Of a DNA stretch of 64,000 nucleotides, positions 22,936 to 34,100 are shown piece after piece. Below the pieces are notes generated by a model. It was not told the origin of the DNA. It searched no databases and was given only the letters and a program-made list of their open reading frames with translations. Numbering within the stretch: the first letter of the stretch is position 1; each line of letters opens with the position of its first letter. This stretch comes from Chaenocephalus aceratus (Eukaryota; Chordata; Actinopteri; Perciformes; Channichthyidae). The position numbers were made by a program, and so were the translations under genes. The DNA is taken from contig CM043793.1 of the NCBI GenBank assembly GCA_023974075.1, positions 8,116,788-8,180,787 on the forward strand, read 5' to 3'.

Positions 22936-24698
22936 TAATAAAGTATATTCATTACTCGTTATTCTCTACTAATAGTTAATTAAAGACTGTATATTATGGC
23001 TATTTTGCACATCCCTTTCAAGATTTTCAAAGGTTTATTGACATATCATACACAACTACGGTGTAGTTATGCAATGAATGAAAAACTTGGGTCACAGGTT
23101 CCTCAACAGTGCATTACAAGACATCTATCAATATGTGTGTACCTCCACCATTAAACTGTCATATTCTGCACATTTCTTATTCTATCTACATACATAAGAG
23201 TATAATTAATGTGTATAATATCAGTTAAAATAAGTGCTTCAACATAGTTAACATTGCAGGAAAGCAATATATTAGACGTTAATTACTTTGTCAGGCTTAA
23301 TATTTAATGTTTAAATAAAGGTTAATCCGTTTTTTCTGTTTTGCACCTCCTCCTATTAATATCTGTGTACATCCTGCACTAAACTGTTTTATTGTAGAGA
23401 TCACTTATAGTATCTTCTTGATTTTTTATATTCTATATTTATACTTTCCCCCTATTAAAGTATGTACTCTTAATATTTTTTTAATCAAATATAACACATA
23501 AAAACAATAATTCAATAACTTGCTTTAACCACTAGGAGGTGCACACAAGGTGCACACAGCCATAATAACTTTGTATTATTAGTGTGTATGTACAACATCT
23601 GAAGATGTATAGTTGTATGCATGCTTTCACATAATTTTACAGCATATTGCTATACTATTTAAGACTCAGTATTTACATTCTTACATTCAAAGAAAATCAG
23701 TAATATCTTTAAAAACTACAGTCCTTTTCTATCAGCTGTGCACCGTTATGGTGTAAATATAACCTATCTATGAATTAGATCAAATGTAAAAGTCAGCCGA
23801 ATTAGTGTTGATACTGCAAGGAGACGTATTGTGTGAAGAAAAATTGAAGATGTTGTTTAATTGTTGATATATTTATGATCCACGTCAAGTATTCAGTTTC
23901 GGCGCCATTTCTTCCAGTTTTTCCAAAGGTCTTCTCATCAGGGCTCTCTAAATAAAGAACTACGGCAGATCTGTAATATGTAAAGCAGCCGAACCGTGTA
24001 TTACAATGCCGTTATGTGATGACTTTCAAAGAGAAAAGCAAGAGCACTCGGAATTAAGTATTATTTTATACTTTTAAAATGTTTTCCGGATTTCATATAA
24101 TATAAACACCAAATCCCAGCATGCATTGCGGCTAACACATCCAATCAGCGAGCTTAAAACCATAGCTGAGGATCTTGGGTAATCGCTCGAAATGCCTACG
24201 TCTGTTTCCGGTTATATTTATTTTGAAATTCAGTTCCCGAGATTATGGAATTAAACCAATAAATAAAAGCAAGGATAATTGTGTGTTATTGGTGAGTAAA
24301 TAACAGTGTGTTATTTTGAAAAGAATAACAAATTAGAAGGAAAAAAAGATTTAAAAAATACAGATTTCAGTATCCTGAGGCTCTGAGCCCCATTTATTTT
24401 CCTCACAGACGACAACAAAAGTCCGAAATTATACGATTTAAAATAAAAGCAATAACTGTGGCTTGATATTGAGTAAGAACATGTTTTTATGAACCACACA
24501 GCTTCCGGTCTTCCACGACCCGACCGGAGAAAAAGACGTGCTGCAGCCTGCAGGCACGAAACACATTACCAGTAGAAATACATTGCTTTTAAAATCGTGC
24601 TGTGCAACACGAAAAAAAGGGGCAAATCGTGATGGTGAACACGAATCAATAGATTAAAAATCGTGTTGGTGAACACGAAATGCCGTGAGACTGGGTTG
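22936..24698. repeat. Right arm of the 9.35-kb foldback element
   Basis: 23690-24060 is inverted relative to 19500-19800 (CACATAACGGCATTGTAATA). 24180-24698 is inverted relative to 15353-15883 (for example GGTCGGGTCGTGGAAGACCG). Near the tip there are three small hairpins built from TCGTG/CACGA. No coding potential. Confidence 0.75.
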
Positions 24699-24705
24699 GT
24701 AGCCT

Positions 24706-25442
24706 ATATTTACACAATAGATGTAGGCCTACTGTTCTCTCTCTGTGTTGTACTGTCTCAGTACGTACTTACACAATAGGTGTACTGTTTTCTCTATGTG
24801 TTGTCCTGTCTCAGTGTGAACATAGATTAAACAGCCAGCCAAACTATTTTGAGAGCCAGGGAATGAGCAGCCATGCTCTTTTATTGACTTATTTGCAGTC
24901 CACTGACATTCAAACGGAGTTAAACTATACAAAAAGAAGTTACAAGGCACTTAATGATCTCATACATGCAAGTCAGTGTAACATACACATATTAACACAT
25001 AGGACCACTACGTGTAAACAAGGTAAATATAGCTAATGCTAGCTGTACAATAAGCATGTATACAGGCTAGTATGGCTAACGCTAGCATGTATGCTAACGC
25101 TACCGTGTATGCTAACGCTAGCACGAATGCTAACGCATTTTCTCATTGTGTTTAAACATCTCCAAATGTCATCACATAAACACAATAGTTTAGTTAGTTT
25201 AGTTTATTTATTTTTTTAGAGCGTGTACAACCAAAGAAAATACTAATTACTAATTACACGTCCGAAAAGGGGTCGGAAGAAGTTTACACTTATTTAATCC
25301 GACCCCTTCTCCCTTGTTTTTTGTTGTTGTTTTTTTTACATCTTAATATATGTTAACATACAATATAAATGTATACTTATAATCTTGAATAATTTATATA
25401 ATCATTCTTATATATACAGGCAAGTTAGGAGAATGGTCTCTA

Positions 25443-25490
<48 letters not shown>

Positions 25491-26004
25491 CCCCACAAAC
25501 AGAAACACAAAAACTTCTCTTTGTTGTGCGCACCCTAACATTAGTGAATATAAATGAACCACGTAAATAATAATTCCCTTGTCTTTCATTGAACAATATC
25601 TGAATATTCCCAGGTAATGTAACGTTTTTTGCCTTAAACATGATTTGTGTAATTTGGAATTCAACAAGATCTGACAGTACATATTACTAATGTAACAATA
25701 CATGTTACTAATCCTTACAGTGTAAGTGTGAGGCTCACACTTACATTCATTGCTTTCGGACGGACTTGACCCTTTTACTCTTCAGGTTGCATAGGGAACA
25801 TTAGTAGAGGTCTGCTCATGGATGTCTACTGCCATGCTCTTCAGTTCACTTTCTCCTACTTCCTGTACCCGGTTTCCTGGCTAACTTTCAGTACACATTT
25901 TACAAAAATATATGCAAATATGAAACATACAGGTCAATATCACCTTGCTATTGGTAGCTGAACTGGCAATACCCCAAAACATATTCTTGATATAAATACC
26001 TAAT
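24706..26004. other. Non-coding flank with simple repeats
   Basis: Holds a GCTAACGCTAGC-type degenerate tandem array (about 25070-25136), a small inverted pair AAGGGGTCGGA/TCCGACCCCTT (25265-25310) that looks like a LINE-tail scrap, and an (AT)n run. No gene recognised. Confidence 0.5.
25437..25488. repeat. (TA)n microsatellite
   Basis: About 24 TA units. The Ile-Tyr repeat frames here are artefacts. Confidence 0.9.
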
Positions 26005-26395
26005 GTTGAGTTATTTAGACACAATTGACACTTATAGTTTCATGTCTTGTTACATAAGAATAGATCATATTTGTTAAGTGTTATTATGGTAGAATTACTA
26101 TTCTTGTGGTACTGCTGCCTTATTAGGCCCATATTGAGCAGAGCATATTAAGACCCAAACTCATGTACAACAACTTCCTTCCTTGCAATAAATAAGCACT
26201 AATTAGAGGGTTATTGAGGAAAACTCAACTAATGTCTTATTACTTGTAGAACATGGTCATGTAGAATAAGGCATTAATAAGTGTTTTATAATTACTAATA
26301 AAGAGCCAATATACTGCTAATATGCATGTTAATTAACAACTAGTTGATGGTTAATTTGTGTACCTTAATATAAAGTGTTACCCAGCCTTAAAAGT
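26005..26395. repeat. Right arm (inner piece) of outermost inverted repeat
   Basis: Reverse complement of 14512-14880 at high similarity, ending in CCTTAATATAAAGTGTTACC. Confidence 0.7.
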
Positions 26396-26875
26396 AATGC
26401 ATACATTAGGGCGTGGTCACATTGAGTTACAGGTCTGTCCAGTGACTGTTGCTGATTAGCTTTCTGCTCTGCTAGCAGCTCCGAGATGCTACAGGGGCTC
26501 TGCCTGTTCTACTCATCGGGGGAACATAACTTGAACTCGGCCGTGTTTGTTGTGCTGGTGCCTTGTGGACTATTCTTCATGCTTATATCGGACTATTGTG
26601 ACTCGCTCCACGTTTAAAACAGACGGTGCATGAACAAAGTTTTACGATAAGTGAAATTCGAGTACTTCATTTATGTGTTGCTTATGTTTTTAGTCAGCTA
26701 ACGTTAATGAATGTTAAGGCTTGGGTTAGCATGTAAGCAAGTGGTAGCTACATCTGTGCTAACGATGCTAATCGTAGCCTCCAAGTTAAAACGTAATAGA
26801 GAAGTGTTAAGTGTTAAGTGGGATAATACTGTAGAACAAAAGGCTTCTGTGTGAGGTTGGTAAAATAAGGTCATC
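26396..26875. other. Unclassified segment in the right arm
   Basis: Moderately GC-rich sequence (CTAGCAGCTCCGAGATGC, GAACTCGGCCGTG) with no convincing frame. It lies between arm fragments and is probably part of an inserted element. Confidence 0.4.
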
Positions 26876-27590
26876 CTTGTAAGCAGGGGTGCCACCAGGG
26901 ATTTTGGGCCCCATGAAAAGATAATCACATTGGTTACTTACAATTTTTTTTCTTAATCTTCTTCAATTGTTTGGGACCAGGGTACAGAAAAACCAGGAGT
27001 GCAGGTTGAGGTGCAAAAATACGGATTTTATTGACCCAAAATATGTACAGTTTTAAGATGGGTAATAAAATCAATTATGTTTAAACAAAAAGGTGTAGAT
27101 ATCAACAGACACAATCTAGCATGTAAACGCATAAGCAGAACGTCACAAAAATGGGTGACATCCTGTGTGCTCTTCTGTCCAAGAGCAACTCACATACCCT
27201 CCCTCATCTCCACACTGCAGGAATGTATAGCACTACTGGTCAGTCCATTATTGCATGCAGGGGAAAGAGGCTCTAAAAAGGGGTGGCTTAAATGGAGTGG
27301 CCTCTTCAAACACCCCTCAGGGTTTGAGAGGAATGGTGTAGTCCAATTAGCTGACACATTTATAAAGGCAGGTGTTTTCCATCAGCTCAGCCTTTTGCCA
27401 GGAGCAAGGTGAGCTGTAAGACACTGACAATAGGATTACACACAACACAAATCACAATAGATATTTTAATCAATGTGTCTGTGTAATGTAAACAAAATCA
27501 TAACCTTTACGATGTGTTCGTTTGTGAGGCTTGTAGCCCTCACAGGGCCCCTGTCAGTCACGGGCCCTTAGAATCGTCCTAACTTTTCAC

Positions 27591-28522
27591 TAGTGATGGC
27601 GAGATGAAGCCTTATGAAGCTTTGAAGCTTTCCAGCCAATTGGTTCGCAAAAGGGTTCATCTCATGAGGCTTCATCATGGGCTTCATCTGAACACAAACC
27701 CCCTGCTGGTCAAAGTGTGTAAAACAGGCAGATTGGACATCTCAACAGTGTGCTCTCTCATACCGAGTTCCCATTGAGTAAAGCCTTAGAATAACTCTAA
27801 ACAACGAACATAAAATCATATTTTCATGTTAACAATATTGTATTTATTCCAGTTTAATGATTGTGATTGAAAATCCTAAGGAGGCTGGTAAACATTGCAA
27901 AGAGGGATTTGTATTCCTTAATAATATTCATATACTTAACCATGTTGTAGCCTGAGAAAGGCTAAACCATATCAAAGAATACATTTATTAACTACATTAT
28001 CTCATTTAGCTGTAGCTTTTATAAACAACAACAAATACGTGTTGTTCAGTCGTTGAACCAGGGACCCTGCGATCGTGAGTCAACTGCTTTCCAGCTGAGC
28101 CACAGCACACACACTAAAGCTCCCTGAAAACACTGTAAGATATGTATTCCTGTATTTATTGATGTTTTTATTCCCACATTTATTTACGCTTGTATCTATT
28201 TATACTTATGACATGTTCCGACCTCTATAAGTGAGGGTCTGAGCTCTCTTGATTCCATCGTGTCACCGGGCCCGGGTACAGGAGGGGTAATATGGTTCTT
28301 ATTATACATCCATGGGTAATATGAGCGTTGTGGTTCAGCGGTTCAACCGATCTGAATCGCTTCCTGAAGCAGTCACGTGGTATCGACAGGCAGCGAGGCT
28401 TCGTTGTCATCGGTGACGTCACTGGCCCAAAACGATACAAGCCTCGATACATGCTTCACAAAAAGCTTCGGGGATTACTTGACACACGCTTCGAAGCCGC
28501 GGCGCAATACGTAACATCACTA
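27591..28522. mobile_element. 932-bp hAT nested in the previous hAT
   Basis: Tips TAGTGATGGCGAGATGAAGC and (reverse complement) TAGTGATGTTACGTATTGC. Exact 8-bp duplication CTTTTCAC at 27583-27590 and 28523-28530. Removing it restores the host hAT end as seen at 21292. Contains a tRNA-like sequence. Confidence 0.88.
28040..28105 (-). other. tRNA-like sequence (box A/box B)
   Basis: On the minus strand the order is TGGCTCAGCTGGAAAGC (box A-like), CGATCGCAGGG, then GGTTCAACGAC (box B-like). Spacing fits the 5' half to T-arm of a tRNA, but the acceptor stem is not closed, so this is a tRNA-derived remnant inside a hAT rather than a functional tRNA gene. Confidence 0.45.
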
Positions 28523-28556
28523 CTTTTCACCCCCTTACGGCGCCCCTGCTTGTAAG

Positions 28557-29182
28557 TTAGAGAGATATATTATTAGGTAACTTTATGGATAAGGTTAATT
28601 TAAATTTCCTATGATCGATTATGTAGACAAGCTAACGTCAAAGTAGTGTTGAAGAGCGGCGTAGTGTATGTGAAATTAACCCCACAATAAGATGTGTGTA
28701 TATTACAAATATTAATGTCATATTTCAAGATGATTACTTAGATATTACAATATGGTCGGTTGAGCTGGAGTTCATTATTGAGCTTACACGTTAACGTCAC
28801 AGTCATCTGAAGAACGAAGAGAATACATTTTATTTTTTTAAATCAATATGGACCATTACTGTATAATTATGCTTAAATTATGTTATACAATGCACCTTAT
28901 AAACAAGTATGTTAAAAGCTTTTATGTTTAAATATGTGTATCAGTCATACTAAACAGTCATTACTTTGAGTCCTAATTTTCTTCATGTGTGAATAAAATG
29001 CTTTGCTTGGCTCTGTTGCATCTTACTTTGCATTTCATGTGAAAAATGTGTATTAGGTCAGCGTGAATGTTATAACTCATTCATAAATGGACATGTATTA
29101 AACTTAAAAACAACGCACCCTTTCAGTAGTTATAAATGTTAGTGACTCATCAATAGATGGTGATGTGTTTCACACTTTACAA
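28557..29182. other. Non-coding stretch
   Basis: AT-rich sequence, nothing recognised until the tandem-like TTATAAATGTTA strings near 29120 and 29200. Confidence 0.45.
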
Positions 29183-29277
29183 TAAGGCTCGCTTTTGGCA
29201 GTTATAAATGTTACTAACTCATTCATAAATGGTCATAAGAGATGCCAAGACACATCAAGATGGATGGGGGGAGAATC
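29183..29277. repeat. Right arm (outer piece) of outermost inverted repeat
   Basis: Reverse complement of 14416-14510: CTTTTGGCAGTTATAAATGT ... GGTCATAAGAGATGCC ... CATCAAGATGGATGGGGGG. Confidence 0.75.
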
Positions 29278-29689
29278 AACTCGGTGAACAACAGATACCA
29301 AGGATGCTGGCTGATGAAGAAGACGAAGTAAGCTAGGTAGCAAATATAAGGCTTAGCAGTACAGATAAATGTTGGCTCACTATTTGGCAAGCAACCGGTC
29401 ACAGTTGCCCTGTTTATTTCATATCTTATAAAAGCTTCTTAAGCCCCACGGACCCGTATCCGGGCCCGAAATCACGTAATTTGCAGGAAACAACGTTTAT
29501 AAATGTGCTATATAAATAAAACTTAATTTTATTTTATTTGTTCCCTCCAGAGGGAGTTTTTTCCCCCACACACTTCCCCCCTGCCTGAAACATCTCCATT
29601 GGAATCCTTTGTTTACTTCCATAACATAGTGACATCACTATGTAACACTTGCACTTCTATTTGCTAGCGCAACACATTGTATGTGATAG
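29278..29689. other. Non-coding stretch
   Basis: Contains the GC-rich string CGGACCCGTATCCGGGCCC (small hairpin) at about 29450-29468. No frame. Confidence 0.4.
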
Positions 29690-29935
29690 ACTAAGGGGCG
29701 GGACATCTATAAGCGGTTGACCAATCACACCAGAGCCGGCAAGCGTACCAATTATAGCAGACTGGGCTCTGGTTTCAGACAGAGGGTGAAAAGAGGTGCT
29801 GCAGCACAGGCAGTATGAGAAAAATAAAGATCTTGTTGAACATTAAAGTATAGATACATGTCACAGTAGAGGCACAAAATACAAACATGAACCTGCAAAT
29901 TATCATTATAGGACCCCTTCCAACAAATTGCCAAA
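29690..29935 (-). repeat. Short non-autonomous repeat of a dispersed fish family
   Basis: Shares blocks with 34433-34700 in reverse: GTGAAAAGAGGTGCTGCAGC here matches the complement of GCTGCAGCAGCTTTTTCCAC there. The TGGTTTCAGACAGAGGG, AATAAAGA and GAACATTAAAG strings follow in order. Partial copies also occur at about 57870-58000, 59850-59880 and 61870-61920. Confidence 0.6.
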
Positions 29936-30117
29936 CAATTTGGTTATCAGAGAACGTATTATTATCTTCACAAGATTGTAAAAGTGTGAAACCAGAGAAA
30001 TTCTTTGTGTTAAAATCACCAAACCTTGTGTGTGTTTGGACGAAAGCAGGCAGGAGGGCCGCTGCAGAGGCTCTCTTACTCTCCAGTCCACCTGCTGCTA
30101 AGTGATGCAGACAGAGC
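29936..30117. other. Non-coding stretch
   Basis: Nothing recognised before the microsatellite. Confidence 0.4.
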
Positions 30118-30143
30118 ACGCACGCACACACACACACATACAT

Positions 30144-30226
<83 letters not shown>
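30118..30226. repeat. (CA)n/(CATA)n microsatellite
   Basis: A CA run with an internal block of about six CATA units (30138-30160). Frames reading through it on either strand are artefacts. Confidence 0.95.
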
Positions 30227-30550
30227 CACCCACCCCTGTAACCCAGCACTCTGCTGATGCAGCAGAATAACAGCCAGTGTGTCTCTCCATCTAAACAGGG
30301 TCACTTGAGCATGCAGAGCCACAGAGTGGTGCAACATGACAGATAAGATAAGCGCCGTCCTCCTTTGCTGCTTGAAAGGCTGAGACGCTGCTGATGCGCG
30401 TCGGTATAGATATGTGGAGGACCTGACGTCTGTAGTGTTAAGCATATACCAGATGGAGAGCGTCAGCTCTCTATGTGTGTGTGTTAGAGAGAGTGAGATT
30501 GTGTGTGTGTGAAAGAGAGGAAGCCATAGTTGAATGTGAGAAATCAGAAA
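30227..30550. other. Non-coding stretch
   Basis: A GT/GAGA-rich patch at 30470-30520. No gene recognised. Confidence 0.4.
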
Positions 30551-30757
30551 CACATTACATTACATTACATTGCATTTAGCTGACACTTTTATCCTAAGCG
30601 ACTTACAATAAGTGCATTCGACCAGGAAGATACAAACTTGAAGAGAACAGAATCATAGTACATCAGGTTGCATACAGTAGAGCCAAAACATTTCAGGTGC
30701 TACTCAACTAGCTTTAGATAAGCCAGTCCTTTATTAGTATATAAGTGCTTTGTTAGT

Positions 30758-31199
30758 TGTAAGGTAAACTTCTGCAGCAATGGAGAGTCAGGACTCAGAG
30801 AGACACGAGGAGAGTTGGAGCTTTGATGTCAAACACTGATAGTTTATTACAAGTATCGGCCGGAGAATTCATATCACAAGTCACAGCAGCAAGAGGTTCT
30901 GACTGCACGGGTGGGTTGCCACATAAATTCTGACCAGCCTCTCTCTCGGTAGACCTTTTAACTAGTTTACAGAGAGTTCATCAACAGCTGGGAACACTGG
31001 AGATATCCCCAACATCTGGAGACACTGGATCACTTGCCTGACTCTTAGGCTCTGTGACCAAGAGTTGACCGGTCATAAAACTGAGAATAAGTGCAGCAGC
31101 ACATTCTTTATAGGAGATAACAGAGTCAGGGTTGGTTATTAACGTCAACAGGCAATAAGGTTAAATATCTTAGGAGTAAGGAAGAATGATACTCTGACA
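30758..31199 (-). mobile_element. Solo LTR (442 bp) inside the LINE
   Basis: The insert is absent from the homologous LINE at 47203. Its ends are TGTAAGG and CTCTGACA (TG...CA with short inverted termini), flanked by TTAGT (30753-30757) and TTAGA (31200-31204), a 4-of-5 match. In minus orientation there is a CTATAAAG TATA-like box about 90 bp in and an AATAAA signal about 90 bp before the 3' end, the order expected for U3-R-U5. No internal retroviral genes are present; recombination between two LTRs is the usual cause. Family unknown. Confidence 0.6.
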
Positions 31200-31204
31200 T
31201 TAGA

Positions 31205-31562
31205 AATTATATCGCTCCAAGTGGAGTCGAAAGAGATGAGTTTTAGTCTGCGCCGGAAGGTGTGTAAGCTTTCTGCCGTCCTGATGTCAATGGGGAGCTC
31301 ATTCCACCATTTTGGAGCCAGGATAGCAAACCCACGTGTTTTTGCTAATGGGAACTTGGGTCCCCCTCGCAGCGAGGGTGCAGCGAGTCGTTTGGCTGAT
31401 GCAGAGCGTAGAGCACGCGCTGGGGTGTACGGTTTAACCATGTCCTGGATGCAGGAAGGGCCAGATCCATTCACAGCATGGTACACAAGTACCAGGGTCT
31501 TGAAGTAGATTCTAGCAGTTACCGGAAGCCAGTGAAGTGACGTGAGCGGAGGTGTGGTGTGG
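31205..31562 (-). pseudogene. LINE RT C-terminal fragment
   Basis: Open on the minus strand to 31145, with the recognisable RT tail (HWLPV, NGSGPSCIQDMVKPYTPAR, WWNELPIDIRTAESLHT). Codons beyond about 31205 read into the inserted LTR. It lacks the catalytic RT core and is a dead-on-arrival copy. Confidence 0.7.
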
Positions 31563-31844
31563 GAAAGAAAACACAAAAAAAGAGTGAAATGTGTGTGTTT
31601 CTATGTTGTAACATTTATAACATGTGAGAGGAACAGTTTGTTCCCATCCGCTACTGGCCTCTTAAACAAGGCCCGGCCCCCCCACTGACACTTATCTCAG
31701 CCACAACGTAGTTTCTATATGCATTACATTAATGCACACAATGTTCATACTGCTTAATGCACATATTTCATATTTTATATCCTATAATTCATTCATAGCA
31801 TTCTATTTCCATGTAAATTACTGCTTGATTGTATTGCTATTTAA

Positions 31845-32226
31845 AGGTGGGGTAGGTCATTTTGGATAAACCAGCTCGAGTGCGCTAGAATTTGAAAATA
31901 CACAGCCGGAAAAAATCTGCCACTTCCTCACAGAGCCCCGCCTCCAACACACAGGAACGCGCACATGACCAATGAGGGCACGAGATAAGTTTGTGCACAG
32001 ATGGAAGGCTGACAGGCAGGTAGGCCATCCAGTTATTTTAGCCGGGCCGGCTCAGATGATTGGTCGTGCTTTTTACAGCACCACGGCTTCCACAGATGAC
32101 ATTTTTGTATGTATTTATTGTCAAAGCACTTCAGATATTCATTGCTATCGGGATGTTAAGAGCATTCCATGGAATATAACAAAAATTGTACCTCGAGCCG
32201 GTTTCTCAAACTTACCTACCCCACCT
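31845..32226. mobile_element. TTAA-flanked MITE, copy 2 (inverted)
   Basis: Ends AGGTGGGGTAGGT and CTACCCCACCT with TTAA at 31841-31844 and 32227-32230. The interior is the reverse of copies at 21827 and 44105 (ATTCCATGGAATATAAC, GAGGGCACGAGATAAG). Confidence 0.85.
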
Positions 32227-32237
32227 TTAACTATATT

Positions 32238-32372
32238 TTATTGCGGTGTCCTTAAAGATTTTTTGTTTTATATTAGATTTCTTGTTTTATATTTTATGTC
32301 TGCACCATGACATCAAGTCAAATTCCTCGTATGTGTGAACCTCCCTGGCAATAAACCTGTTTCTGATTCTGA
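32238..32372 (+). repeat. LINE 3'-tail remnant
   Basis: GTCAAATTCCTCGTATGTGT followed by GGCAATAAACCTGTTTCTGA is a familiar 3' terminus of fish LINEs ending in short TGATTC-like units. No coding part is attached. Confidence 0.55.
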
Positions 32373-34061
32373 GGTGATAAGAAGAATAGACTTTATTAAT
32401 ACCAACTGGGGGAATTCAGTTTTCACTCTGTTAGTACACAGTACACCTGAAATACCCACATGCAATACACTTGACATACAGTATATAAAACACACCTGAT
32501 TTACACAAAGCACAAACGTGACCTATATATAATAGCCAGAAATACGAACATGCACCAACACATGCATTTTATGTAGAAGTGTAAGAACAAAGGGGCTGCC
32601 ATGTTTCAGCGCCCAGTTGTGGGTTCGGTGTCTAGGACACTTTGGCAGAGCAAAGGACTTCTACTGTAACCTCTCCTGCTACCAGTCCATACCATGTGTT
32701 TAGCTAAATAAAGGATTCTCAAAGATAAGCTGTCACAATTCATCTCATCAGACTATAGTGCAACTTCCAGCTAAATCTGTTTGTGGTTATTCATTCATTA
32801 CTTAACACAAAAAGACAACTCAGTGTGCAAATTTGCTGCAATTACTGTGATTTCTGACGTGAGCTAATTCGCTCTTCGGCTCATTTGGCTAATATGTGAT
32901 GTTAGATATGATGCACTTCTTAGTGCGTTAATGTGCACAGTGGTGGTGAGTCACCAGCAGGATTCATTCAGTATTACCTGGATTGCTTTGCTCTCTGCTG
33001 GGGGACAGCAACTGTGTTTTTGTACCTGAGAGGAGTAAATAAAGAAGAGGTGTCACTCTGCTGCTGTTTCCCCGGAACCATAAACACCACTGAAGCCTGT
33101 TATAACTTCCTCATCTATGTAAACCAATGGTGGAAGTACATTTACTCATCGTACTTAATGACACGTTTAGAGACTAAACGTGTCTAACTACTTTAGAGAC
33201 ATTGCTGTTTTACTTCTCAGACGTATTTGATGGTGCTTTGACCACCAAAAGCTGAGTGTCATCTAGTTCCGTTACATTGGAGAGAAGGCATACATGTTTA
33301 CGGCTGATATCGCGAACACCCTGCAACAAACACCCAAACATCTTGACATTGAAATAGCATTACATGTAACGGGAAATATATTTATTTTAGATTTTGAGGT
33401 GAACTGTGCCTTTAACACTGAATATGAATTGCATATTTGAGTTTTCGACTGAATTTCAAGGAGCTTCAGATTAACTTAACCCTCAGTCTTAAATCCCCTA
33501 CTAAGGATTGGAAGACCATAAGATGCAGTTAAAAGCTCTGAAGAAAATTGTAAGAGCTGCCAGTTGAGCCATTTTAGTGCAATGTGGACAGGTATTAAGA
33601 ATATCAACGGTCAATTATTCACTTTGTTACATACCTTCAAGTTCAGAACGTTTTTTATAAATGTTTTCATTTTGAAAGAAATAACAAATCAAAGTTTTAG
33701 TTGCATTACTGTGAAGATGAAACTTCATCAATCTTCACGCCTTGGCTGTGAATTTTCACACAGATCTCACTGTCCTTTTTTTCTCATATTCAAATGATCT
33801 TCACATTACTGCAGCCAAACGGAGTTAGATTTCCTAAAACAACTGACTTTTACAACAACAGTTTAAAATAGATAAATGCAAGTGGACTGATATTGGAGGA
33901 ATTTGATGAATGGTTCTTATAACGTGTTAGGTTTTTCAATTAAGAGCAACCTCGCATGGTTATCGAGTTTGACTCAGAAAGCATTCCTGAGAAACAGGAT
34001 ACTGACAGTAATGTACATGCTGCACATTTTACAACATGGGTGCCTATTTATAGCGCACAGG
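32373..34061. other. Non-coding stretch
   Basis: 32375-32470 (AGACTTTATTAATACCAACT) looks like another retroelement tail in reverse. Short frames at 32933-33187 and 33564-33797 have no known motifs. Confidence 0.45.
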
Positions 34062-34100
34062 GTAGATGAGGTCAGTTAGGCCCTAACTGACCTCATCTAC
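34062..34100. repeat. Perfect palindrome, 19-bp arms
   Basis: 34062-34080 and 34082-34100 are exact reverse complements around a single C. The arm starts GTAGATGAGGTCAG. Confidence 0.9.

Larger units (their letters stand above)
15353..24698. mobile_element. 9.35-kb long-inverted-repeat (foldback) element with 7-bp duplication
   Basis: Tips CAACCCAGTCTCACGGC at 15353 and its reverse complement ending at 24698. Direct duplication GTAGCCT at 15346-15352 and 24699-24705. The terminal inverted repeats run at least 500 bp: 15353-15883 plus the start of 17865 onward matches 24180-24698 in reverse, interrupted only by a hAT. Further inverted blocks continue inward. No protein-coding frame of any size is visible, so it is non-autonomous. 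Its interior hosts several younger elements. The superfamily is unknown to me; a 7-bp duplication with CAAC tips does not let me choose one. Confidence 0.8.
26884..28548. mobile_element. 1,665-bp non-autonomous hAT, copy 2 (inverted)
   Basis: Same family as 21292-22927, opposite orientation: it starts CAGGGGTGCCACCAGGG and ends CTTACGGCGCCCCTG. Exact 8-bp duplication CTTGTAAG at 26876-26883 and 28549-28556. It carries a further hAT at 27591-28522 near its right end, in the string CTTTTCACCCCC. Confidence 0.9.
30551..31562 (-). mobile_element. 3' fragment of an L2/CR1-group LINE, copy 1, split by a solo LTR
   Basis: A (TTACA)n tail at 30551 is followed by GCATTTAGCTGACACTTTTA and CGACTTACAATAAGTGC, a common fish LINE 3' end. 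The coding part (antisense, about 31205-31562) reads LHWLPVTARIYFKTL, YTPARALRSASAKRLA and WWNELPIDIRTAESLHTFRR, the C-terminal block of this RT group. Strong 5' truncation. Compared with the copy at 47203, it carries a 442-bp insertion at 30758-31199. Confidence 0.8.

Noticed and set aside
15353..24698. Polinton/Maverick-type giant transposon
   Set aside because: Long inverted repeats are suggestive, but the duplication is 7 bp rather than 6, the tips start CAAC, and there is no polymerase, integrase or capsid frame.
27077..27412. 111-codon plus-strand frame
   Set aside because: Lies inside a non-autonomous hAT and has no transposase motif.
28040..28105. Functional tRNA gene
   Set aside because: The boxes are recognisable, but no closed acceptor stem or clear anticodon arm could be drawn.
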